Source: Allantophomopsis cytisporea
Lineage: Eukaryota > Ascomycota > Leotiomycetes > Phacidiales > Phacidiaceae
NCBI GenBank assembly: GCA_024752435.1
Contig: CP103031.1
Span: forward strand, 434,001-498,000
Direction: 5' to 3'
Length of the DNA stretch: 64,000 bases
Shown here: positions 55,001 to 64,000 of the stretch, in pieces
Numbering within the stretch: position 1 is the first letter of the stretch
Layout of the letters: each line of letters opens with the position of its first letter
Program-made: the position numbers and the translations under genes
Notes under the pieces: generated by a model
Databases searched by the model: none
What the model was told of the DNA's origin: nothing
What the model saw: only the letters and a program-made list of their open reading frames with translations

Positions 55001-55525
55001 TCATATGGTGCAGGAAACAGAACACCAGCATGGGCAGCTGGCGGAAAGACGCCTGCTTATGGTGGTAGTGATTCCTTTGCTGCCGGTTCCAAGACTCCCG
55101 CCTACGGTGGTGGTGATACTTGGGGTTCCAAGACACCAGCACACCAACCTACGAGCAATGAGAGTCACAGCAGCGGGTTTGGTGGTGGTGCGTGGTCAAG
55201 CAATGTGTCTTCCTCCTACGATGCACCAACACCTGGTGCCAGTGCTTCTGCCCCCACACCTGCAGCTCTTAATGCCCCAACTCCAGCTCCCTACTCCGCT
55301 CCAACTCCCGGTGCTATTAATGCACCAACTCCAGCGGCTGGATGGGGTGGCTGGGGAGATAGTGCTCCAACTCCTGCTGCACAAACCGCCCCAACTCCAG
55401 GTGCCAGTGGTGGTTATTATGGTGCTCCTACTCCCGCAGGTTATGGTGGTCTTCCGGAGACGCCTGCTGCTTGGGGTGGTGCTGGTGCTGATGATGACCA
55501 GCCTAAGTATGTCGACGAGGACTAA
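52082..55525 (+). CDS. SPT5: Transcription elongation factor Spt5
   Basis: Three exons, 52082..52465, 52570..54832 and 54882..55525, giving 1096 residues. Exon 1 is almost all acidic (residues about 90-128 are nearly pure Glu/Asp). Exon 2 opens GHRRKRRRERRNQF, conserved in fungal Spt5, then the NGN domain (WAVRCKEGKEREAVFSIMKR, RGHVYVEARRQADI) and several KOW modules (for example GAYVRLKRPPLYAGDLAQVI, PGDIIEVYEGEQKGVVGK, VTIRKGPYKGLLGIV). A Gly/Arg-rich linker leads into the C-terminal repeats in exon 3: GGRTPAW and SKTPAYGG units, then APTPGA units, probable kinase targets. Spt5 with Spt4 forms DSIF, which clamps RNA polymerase II and promotes elongation and mRNA processing. The junctions EEEVT|GHRRK and WGMR|TPAAMN are in frame. 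Confidence 0.96.
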
Positions 55526-55732
55526 TAACCATCTTCTTATTTTCCTTTTCTTCCGCGGAATGTTTTATATTGAGAATTTGCATTGGAGCGGGAAAATGGC
55601 ATGGGTTTGGTTCTCTGCTATAGGGATTTGAGCAAAATTGATCAAGGACGAAGATAGTCAATGATGAAGATGATTTATATTCACTTGTGATACCAATGTG
55701 ATTGATTGAAGACTCAGTAATTTCTATTCTCA

Positions 55733-56186
55733 TTAAGACCTGTTCTCACTCTTACCCCATCCTTTCAGATTCACTACCACAGGTTCTCCGCCACTTCGCG
55801 TGATTATCCAGACCACGTCCTCCTCACCTTCATTCACTTCTTGGTGTTCACAATACGCAGGTATGAGTGCGAAGTCTCCCGGGCCTAGGTCCTGACGCTT
55901 TGTGCCGCCTTCAGAGACGATGCTACCGTGACCGGACTGCGCATAGACAATAGTGTCCTGCTCGCCGTGGTGATGCACCCCCGAAGCAGTGTGAGGATGA
56001 GCTATCATGACTTGCAGGAATATATGTCAACAACGCCATGTCAGCCGCCCGTTATCACAGACACTTACCCGAAGCACAGAGCTTCTGGCTCTGTCCTACT
56101 ATCGCTCCCTTCCGGGTCATGCCCTCCGTCTGCCCCGTCACTTCATCCAATTCACTGCTCTTCGTAACGTGCACTGTGCCTGGCAT
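55733..56186 (-). CDS. Small single-domain cupin protein
   Basis: Two exons, 56186..56069 and 56010..55733, giving 131 residues from the ATG of MPGTVHVTKSS. In-frame ATGs at 56231 and 56273 would add 15 or 29 residues; the shorter start is chosen because the domain begins there. The join restores CASG|VMIAHPHTASGVHHHGEQD. Cupin motif 1 is G-x5-HxH-x3,4-E-like (GVHHHGEQDTIVYAQSGHG), with metal-ligand His and Glu; motif 2 is PGDFALIPAYCEHQEVN with its His. Such fungal cupins are uncharacterised; some relatives are dioxygenases or isomerases. It converges with Spt5 across about 200 bases. Confidence 0.87.
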
Positions 56187-57485
56187 TATGATGGGTAGGA
56201 TGTCAGAGAGTATGTTGAGAAGAGATGACATGATACGATTATTGTCTCTGTTTCTAGGGCAGCTTTCTAGCATGAGTTAGTTCCGGTGGTGGTTGTGTCA
56301 CTTATGCGAGGCTGAATGCTGTACGAGGCTGTATCACCCCGACTTTATGTAGGGTAACGAAGGACGAATAATAACAAATCTTACTGTAGAGGTCTGTCCT
56401 ACCCCAAAATTCATTACATTTAGTAGAAATCCAAGGAATTCCGGAAAGTTTGCTTAGTGAGCGGGTCATAATCCAACGACGTGTGTTTTGGGTCTATCGT
56501 TGTTCCGGTGCTACAAGAGAATTTGGAAGGTGAATGTCCCGGTAAAGAGGAAGCATATTTACAGTGTGTGGGGGGACATCGGGATGCATGAACGGTCAAG
56601 GATATACGAGTACAGAAGTACTCTCTTCTACCAGCTTGGCATGGATTGTCTGGATCAGCTTATTATGCAATTCTCTCCCCTCTCCCCTTTACTCGTATCC
56701 GTCTCTCTCTCACCATTTGCAGACTTCGTGTTTCTTCTGTTCAATGATATGGACTTGCTTGGCTCCGCTGTACCTTCAGCATTATCTCCGTGTGAGGCAC
56801 AGCCCTGGCATAAACATAAGATAGAAGAGCGATAACGTCGCTGATAGGTCCTGCTTGTACCCGATGTCACCTCGAAGTGAGGGGACATCCAGTACAAGAC
56901 CTAGGAAAGGCGTTCTTGAGCGCCTGAAGCGTCTGATAACGAAAGCTCCTGAACCACACAATATTTATTCTCCTAGTCTGTAACTTATCATCCCCACTCC
57001 ATCGCATCTCGCCGAAGAATCGATCACCTTGCTTAAGTTTCTCTCAACGTCGCCTGGCATCTGTCAAAAGTGATCGCGGGCCACCAGAAGTCGGCAATTT
57101 CCTCCAAGCGTGTGGTGGTATTCGAATCTGGGAGAAAAGCCCAGCAAAGAGGAGCTGTTGTTGGTTTTGGGTTGGTATGCACCGACCTCGGACCTGGTGC
57201 ACCCTAATAACATTCCCCGTCCCTAGCACGCCTAGCTATCCACCTATCTTTCCTACTGCCGCTTGTGACCGCCAAGCTTCACCATCTTACGACATCCAGA
57301 GTCTCAGTTCGTCTTATCTTCATATTAATAAAGGAAAATTGCAGACGGTATTGAGCATACTGGTGGATGAGCAAGTGTTTAAAAGCATTCTTCTAGACCT
57401 TTATTGCTGCAAAAGTGCCCTTAGAAGCAGAAAAAGTGGGATTTATCATTATTTACATACATCACTAGACCCGGCTTAGAACATC
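56187..57485. promoter_or_regulatory. Divergent intergenic region, 1.3 kb
   Basis: Between the cupin start (-) and the second F-box gene (+). Open frames at 56488..56835 (+) and 57177..57479 (+) lack recognisable domains and end before the F-box ATG without usable splice signals that I can see. Presumed to hold both promoters. Confidence 0.45.
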
Positions 57486-59370
57486 ATGATCTCACCACAA
57501 GAGTCTAAGCTTCAAAGCCCGACGAGGCAGCGGCCAGGCTCGCCGTCGTCGGATGATGGATTGGGGGCGGCCAAGCAACTTCAACAGGAATTGCATGAAG
57601 GTACTACTCTCCGTTTCTTTGGCTTTTCATGTTCCAAGCGTCAGTTGATATCATCTTGAAAATATGCTTGTGCGCTATATTTGCATCAGTCAATAACTCA
57701 GAAATCCATCTTATCATATGTCACACGATTTCGATCTAACTCCTATAGAAATCCAAAAAATGACCCCAACACCAAAGTTCTACCTCCAGAACCTCCCAGC
57801 CGAATTGATCTATCATATCCTCAGCTTCCTGTCGCCTGGTGACCTTGAAACCCTCTCTTTAGTGTCCAAGACTCTCAAGTTTCATAGCGAGAAGGACCTG
57901 GCGTGGCAGCATCATTGCCAGGCTAACATACCAGGAGTCATACTCACATCTCCCTCACCATACCCGACCTACAGAGAACTTTACAGGGCACACGACCCCC
58001 ACTGGTTCCTAACGAAGTGGAAACTATGGTTCTCAGATCATGTCTACTCAGGTCGTTTAGTGATAGCGCGGTTCAACCCTCGAAATGGAAATATCGAGGC
58101 ATACAGACTAGTAGCTGAGCGGGCGGATCTTGTTCTTGAACAATGGGAACACGATAGTGAAGTGATAATTCACTCCTTCGAACCTCATGTCCAGCTCCAT
58201 TTCGACAACCCAATCCTCAATCTTTCCGCTCTACGTCTCGGTCCTGCCACCCGAAATGATTCTCGACGTTTCGATTACCACCGCCTCTCGCCAGAGATTC
58301 CGATGCGTATCGACAATCGCAATAACCATGGATCCTTTGCAAACTTCATGCTGGCACGAAAAGCACAGTACGACGTGCAAAGCTCTCAGGTATGGCCGCC
58401 CATGACGATTCCAGGTGCAGATAGAGAGACAGAGAGGGTGGTGGCGCATGATCAAGAGATATACTGTACAGAGAGACACAAGCCACGGAGTAGAGAGCAA
58501 GCAAGTGATCACGCATTTCGCATAAGGCAATGGATCGAAATGACAGCTGGCCCTGTCCCAAATAGAGTTCATCTCGGTGAAGAAGTATGGACATTCGCCA
58601 CACTAAACCCTAAATTGTACACGCCTACACGCGAAAAGCAGTTTCGCGGCATCTGGATCGGCGATTACAGTGGCCATGGATGCGAATTTCTGCTGGTCCA
58701 TCAGCCGGATGATGAAGTACCTCCCCAGCCGCTTGTTCAGCAGGAGGGTGAGTCCAAGGAGCAATTCGCCGAAAGAGAGCAGGAAAGTACCTATCGTGGT
58801 CGTCTTGAAGCAATCAAGCTTACCGGAGATCCCAACATCCCGCGCGGCGAAATCACCTTCGTTGCTGAGGATATAGGAGATGCTGGCTTCGTTCGCTATG
58901 CGGAAGAAGAGCGGTTTAAGGGCGCGAGAATTGTGCAGAGCAAGGGACATATTGCTGCCAGGACGTTCCGCAATGGTAGATCTATTCTCAATTTCCTTCC
59001 CCCGTGTCCGGCTTCAACTCATAAGCCCATATCATCTCCTTTCCGATAATCTCGTTACTATGATAGAGCTAATCCCACCTCAGATAAATACATTGACTCC
59101 CAACTAATCATGATCTCCCCCAATCGTATAGCGCAGTATTGGGTTGGATTCGGCCACATCAGCTTCTATGAGCGTGTCGACATCGACGCATTCATCGACC
59201 CGTACGCCGATGGCGTTGGCAGTGCGGCTGCTATCCCTAGAGACTTCTCAGCTTTTCAGGGCGCGGTACCCGTTCCTGGTGCAGGTTCTGGTGCCAGTAC
59301 TGGCCATAGCACGATCAACGGTGGTCGGGATGGGACATTGGATAATGTTGCTTTGGCGGATTTGAATTAG
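57486..59370 (+). CDS. F-box domain protein
   Basis: Three exons, 57486..57600, 57749..58975 and 59084..59370, giving 542 residues. The joins are LHE|EIQKMTPTPKFYLQNLPAEL and TFRN|DKYIDSQLIMISPNRIAQYWVGFGHISFY. The F-box lies at about residues 49-93 (LQNLPAELIYHILSFLSPGDLETLSLVSKTL), a close match to the consensus LPxELxxxILSxLxxxDLxxLxxVSK. The remainder is a conserved region with YSGRLVIARFNPRNGNIEAYRLV and FRGIWIGDYSGHGCEFLLVHQ, seen in fungal and animal FBXO31-like SCF receptors, ending in residues related to WVGFGHISFYERVD. It is probably a substrate receptor of SCF ubiquitin ligase. The FBXO31-like assignment is inferred from the GIWxGDYxxHGxE motif. Confidence 0.9.
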
Positions 59371-62300
59371 ACGTGAAGGGTATTTAGTATTTATGCGATC
59401 GTATTGGGTTGGACATATAAGGGTGGGCGTTTGGAATGGAAATTGGCATATATGGTACAGGTAGAAGCAGTGGTTGTGGTTCTTATAGAGCCAGTGAATA
59501 GAGAGAAGTATTTCTTCTATTCTGTTAGATGTGGGACAGATGACATTGAGCAAGTGTCTTAAAATATCTACCTGCTCACTACATTGAGATATATCATCGT
59601 TGCAAATTATTTGCAGGTACTAGACAATTACGACTCATATGTTCCTAATATGTCAATATCCTGTGAGAAACTAGCATTGGTCATATAGAAGTTCATAGAC
59701 AATATTGTTTTCGATCAAGAAAAGAGAAAACAACAACCATTGTATCGTAATGATGTCTAACCTTCTCCATACACAACGCTTGAAATAGTCTTTACTACGA
59801 ATCGCCAACTCTTCTCTACTCGTTGTTGACGAGGTATTCGTCATTGAAATTGCACTTGTTATTGTTTTGTACGTATGCATGTGGACTTTCAACGTAAACC
59901 GGTTTGGTCCCTCAGATAATTTGCTTCTTATAGCTTTACTTGAATTCCATCACCGAAGATTCCTTAACATGAGGCTTAGGAATCCTCGTTCTCGAGTTGT
60001 GTGATTGCCATAAGCGTATATAACCCCTCATGATACTGAAATAAATGATCAGCAGCTTTGGGATAAATCATAGTACATCCTTCTGGCTATCAGAGTTATT
60101 GTGCAAACGTCATGTTAAGATAAAGATGCCAAATCTCTTATCATTGTTCACCCCGTAATCTCCCTGCAGTCACCACGGACTCCTACGCATCACTACCTAA
60201 TTTCATAAGAAACGAGTCCTATGTTATACTAACTGCTTATCGCTCGCAGAAAGCTATTGGGTCAAATTCTCATGTCAGCGTATAATTCATTGTTCATGGA
60301 CGCAACTGTGTAGTCTTTGTGAAGCAAGTGAACTACATGAAACAGCCCATTCATATCGCAATGGGGACCTTATATGGTCTCATTATGTACTTATGAGAAC
60401 ATGGAGGCAGGAGAGACATTATGTGGTTTTAACGCGAAATCGAGCACATCAAAGACGCATAGATTAATCATCATCGGGTCCCCTTTTGCGGGTATAAGAC
60501 TCTAGGACGAATAACTATAACTTCTTCACATATTCTAATATCTACATGAGAACGATACTATCTTCTGATATATGTGAGCTTGCGTAGCGGGAAGCTACAT
60601 ATTCTCTTCAGTTTCTCGCAAAGCAGCTAAGTTTTTGCTGTTTGGGCGCTTACGTTCTGGTGCTATAGTGATACTATTCACCCCGATGGAAGATAATCCT
60701 CCGATCTCATGGCTTCTGTGTATAATCTCAGCTTGCATTTCGAACGTCGCCACACTGTGTTCACTCGAGCCGGTAAGTGTCCTCATCTTTCAGATGAAAT
60801 CGTTTGTGCTCGAAAAAAACCGTACGTGTAAGCTATCGAGCAGGACACACATTTTTATTTTATGTATGTCTGTAAACACGTTAGTGACAATAAAGCCTCG
60901 GCAATCTAATAAGCTCTGTCTTGAAGCACTAAGTTGTACCTCTTTGCAGCTTGTTCTGATCTATATCCCCAGCTCTATATTCGTGCCTTAAACTTACGAC
61001 TTACATCGTGATGGTAGGAAAGAGGACATTCTGCGTTTTGAATCCAATGGAAGGTTTCCCCTCAAGAGCGGTGTGAGTGGAACTAATATGCCCATATATG
61101 ATTCGGAGACAGGCTAATGTGGCTGCTGCGTGGACGGTAATGTGGTATACTGTTGTTCTGTGTTCTTGGTTAGAGGGCAAACCCCCTAGGTACGTGTCAA
61201 CATACATGGAATGCATTTAACTAACTAACCATCAGATCGGTTTGTGAGAGGACGGCTACACTAGTAAGAGGATGAAGAGTTGCGTTGCTGTACATATAGC
61301 AGCTGCCGTGTCGGGATTCCACATGTATGTTTTGCAGACTACACTTGTAGGAAAGATGACGCGATCACGTTGCTATGATCTTCAACTTAGTTGTAGTCCA
61401 ACACCCGGGATGGTGAAAACTTAAATATGAGGCTCCGCTCATAAAATCATACCTGCATAGTCAGATTGTTGAAGATCGGGGTTTGGTAAGTATTAAAGTA
61501 GCATTTCATTATGTTGCTCGTTGGTCCCCAAAAAATGGGAGACATTGAGGGCTCAGTGCTAGTACTTCAATGGTGAACCCCTTATTCACATGGATATCTT
61601 GGTCTCGGAAAGTTGAAGTCTCAATACTTTGCTGATATCAGAGGTATTTATTGGAGATCTCTAAAAATGAACATTATTTGCCACATCGCACAGACATATA
61701 CGTAGTATTACTACAGATTGTCACACCGCGAATGAAGATAAATGCCATGACCATTGACATTACTGCAAAGATGAGGATTTCGGACAATGTCGAAAAACCA
61801 AAGGCCGAAGAAGATATCTCGTTTCTTTTTAAGGAGGTTGAGTGAGAGAATCCAAGGTTTTCTTCCCCCCCTAGGCAAGGCACTGAAATGATCGACAACC
61901 AAGCAATTCCGACCACGACACGTACTCACCAGGATATGCATGCATTGAAGAGAAGCCTGGCCGCCACTTGACGGCAATGTTTGAGTTTCTAATCCTGTGC
62001 GCCCCTGCCGGATTGACTGGGTATGGAAAAGTCTGCTGGTGTTTGGCCTCCAGTGTTGGTTGTGCTCTACTTGATACGCTCCGACTAGCTGCGGCTCGGT
62101 GCAAGCATCACTTACCTTGACGACGTTCCTTGACTTCGGAGTAAAGCCATTACTTTCGACATATAAGTTCTCGGCAGCCGTCGACCATGAATTGTTTCAA
62201 AGGTTATGGAGTTGAAACTTCAGAGTGAGGGTTTGCAATTCAAAGCAGTGACAAAGGCTATGGGTCTTCGGACAATCGGTATTTTTACTGAAACGGCCTG

Positions 62301-63582
62301 CTGTGTCTCCTCGTCCACTTTTTGAGTGGATACGCGCAGAAACGATATCTGACCCAAACGGAAAGGAAGTTCAGGAACAAGTTGCAACGGGGAATACCTC
62401 TCTCCACACTCCACGATGCAGCCTTCCCACTCCCGGCATTTCGAGTGAGAATCTTAAAGAATTCTTGCTAAGATTGGGGCTTCATAGCAAAGAAATGCTT
62501 ACTCCAGAATTCGTATAGACTCCATCAATGCAACTTAAAATATTCGTACAGTCCGGAGTTTATGGGGGACTATGAAGTGCAGGCTTTTACACCAGCCCTA
62601 CGCCATCAACGGTGAAGCTTCTCGAGTGCCGAAGCCATAAACGCATCCCACCACGTGCCCACCTACTATGCATTGTAGTTAGTACTGGCTGCGAGACGCC
62701 AGGATAGTCGGGAACATCAACGATAGAAGGGATTGGTTATTCGATTCGCTGCCAATGCCCAAGCGCCAAGGTGAGAAACATTTTGAGGCTTTTTGCAATG
62801 ACGATTTTGGTGGTCTAGGACGTCTGAAGTTTCCATCTGAAAGTTCCAAATCAAAGCTTAGCAAGAGATCCCTGGTCCTTCCGCGTAAGCTCATCTGCGT
62901 ACCATACTCGATTAAGTTTAGACGAGACGACGAGGCTCGGGCAACATCGACAAATGTTTGGATCACTTTGACGTCTGTTGTTAACTCCAGTGCTATTGCA
63001 TCACCAACAACATTTTAGGACCCATCAGATTAGAATTAGAATCGTCAAGCATGTTTTAGTACTACGGAGTAACGTTTAAGCACCGTCTTCCTGTTCCGTA
63101 CCCTAATGCTGTTTGTCGACTATTCACGACCGCTTCTCCATCTGCAATTAATACCCTCTACTAATCCTCATGATATTCAGCAACCAATCAATCTCTACTA
63201 CTAGACCACAAGGCGATAGTATTGTTGCTCCACATCTTAACTGAGATCCTTGTCTTATTCCGGTTTAAGTGTATAGCTTTACGTAGCGACTATCCTACTT
63301 CTCAAGGAAACATTCACGAAATCGGACCAACTCCAAAGTCAATGCGCGGAGCTCATCCTAGTAACCCTCTCAAGTGCTTTGTACCTTGATATGCGCAGGG
63401 AGTATTCGATAGAGAGACATTGCGTAAGCTAGGGATTTTTATCAAAGCTTCTTCAGATACAGGATTACATGGTAAGACTGTTTATATATTCTTTGTACTT
63501 CCCTTCGTCGTTCTTTCTTCTGCATCGCCGACTCCTTTGGCGCTTTTAGTATCTACTTCATCAGTCTTTCACTCATCTCACA
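59371..63582. other. Gene-poor AT-rich region, 4.2 kb
   Basis: No supportable gene between the F-box gene and the beta-glucosidase. Short frames with some coding-like character occur at 60595..60786 (-, 63 codons), 61674..61916 (-, one hydrophobic stretch) and 62206..62518 (+, two adjacent frames), but none has a recognisable domain. The pattern fits decayed genes or chance. The last 250 bases should hold the beta-glucosidase promoter, with a CT-rich leader. Confidence 0.5.
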
Positions 63583-64000
63583 ATGAAGTACAACCTCAGC
63601 CACATCATTGGCGCTTTTCTCTTGCCTCTCGCCGTGAAAGCGCAGAACTCCACAAACTCCTCCACCACCGATGCCTACATTCTTTCTTCCGGAGCCATCG
63701 ACCTCGGCGAGTGGGCTGATGCCTACGCAAAGGCTGCTGCTTTCGTCGCCGGACTCACCAATGCCGAGAAGGTAGACATCTTCACTGGTAGTAGTGTCAC
63801 CTCTGCCAACTGGACTGCCCTTGAATTCAAGGACGGTACTCAGTCTGTCCAGGGATACGACTATGTCACAGGGTTCTCTGAGACTTCTGCCCTCGTTATG
63901 ACTTGGGATAAGGAAATGATGTGGAACCAATTCAAGGCCGTATCAGCTGAGTTCTACGGGAAGGGTTTCCAAGTCACCAATGCTCCTACCTCGCAACCAC
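63583..64000 (+). CDS. Secreted beta-glucosidase, GH3 family, N-terminal part
   Basis: Partial; continues past the window. 139 codons are visible from ATG 63583. Residues 1-20 form a clear signal peptide (hydrophobic core IIGAFLLPLAV, cleavage after VKA). The mature start QNSTNSS is Ser/Asn/Thr-rich with several N-glycosylation sequons (for example NST, NSS, NWT). The GH3 N-terminal domain follows: EWADAYAKAAAFVAGLTNAEKVDIFTG, GYDYVTGFSETSALVMTWDKE and FYGKGFQVTNAPTSQP. These match the substrate-entry part of fungal extracellular GH3 enzymes that cleave cellobiose and other beta-glucosides. The catalytic Asp and Glu lie outside the window. Enough is visible for the family, not for substrate preference. 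Confidence 0.9.
   Translation, partial: MKYNLSHIIGAFLLPLAVKAQNSTNSSTTDAYILSSGAIDLGEWADAYAKAAAFVAGLTNAEKVDIFTGSSVTSANWTALEFKDGTQSVQGYDYVTGFSETSALVMTWDKEMMWNQFKAVSAEFYGKGFQVTNAPTSQP

Noticed and set aside
57118..57140. TTCGAATC word resembling a tRNA T-loop
   Set aside because: Flanking bases do not form a T-stem, and no acceptor stem or anticodon arm can be drawn.
60595..60786. 63-codon ATG frame on the minus strand with fair coding character
   Set aside because: Too short, no domain, no splice partner found on either side; possibly a relic but not supportable as a gene.

Overview
The window is nuclear DNA of a filamentous ascomycete. Genes are dense and alternate between strands. Introns are short (mostly 48-110 bases) with GT..AG ends. 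The protein set is typical of Pezizomycotina: Mon2, Spt5, a SurE-TTL fusion, a DUF3336 patatin lipase and a GH3 beta-glucosidase. Protein similarity and codon choice in pyruvate kinase make Leotiomycetes (Helotiales-like) my best guess; this is inference, not proof. I found no rRNA, tRNA, CRISPR array, intact transposon or prokaryotic operon.

Layout. 1-8 kb: the 5' part of an alpha/beta hydrolase (-), a DCAF7/WDR68-type WD40 protein (-) and a Cab4-type phosphopantetheine adenylyltransferase (+). 8-10 kb: an F-box-like protein (+). 10-22 kb: pyruvate kinase (+), isolated between two gene-poor stretches of 4.9 and 5.9 kb that carry tandem repeats, a telomere-like repeat, a potential G-quadruplex and a possible 34-residue peptide gene. 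22-30 kb: a patatin-type lipase (+), a medium-chain reductase (-) with a 60-base tandem hairpin repeat upstream, and a U1-type zinc-finger splicing protein (-). 30-43 kb is compact: SLP2-like stomatin (+), Mon2 (-), Mms2-type UEV (+), a LYR-motif protein (+) and a SurE-TTL Pby1-like protein (-). 43-50 kb: a TP-rich nuclear protein (+), RNase H2 subunit B (-) and Mcm10 (+). 50-59 kb: an unknown membrane-anchored protein with dibasic sites (+), Spt5 (+), a cupin (-) and a second F-box protein (+). 59-63.5 kb is gene-poor. The window ends inside a secreted GH3 beta-glucosidase (+).

Functional links. The genes are mostly housekeeping and independent. The clearest link is RNase H2B and Mcm10, two DNA-replication genes that diverge from a 544-base region holding four ACGCG (MBF-type) motifs in 36 bases. 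Mms2 (post-replication repair) and Mon2 (endosome/Golgi traffic) also share a short divergent promoter. The least explained items are the dibasic-site protein at 50.4 kb, the tandem hairpins at 28.6 kb, and two candidate micropeptides (17.2 and 25.6 kb).

Gene models were spliced by eye. Every multi-exon model given with coordinates keeps its reading frame across all junctions. Untranslated regions, true transcription starts and any alternative splicing cannot be seen from sequence alone.
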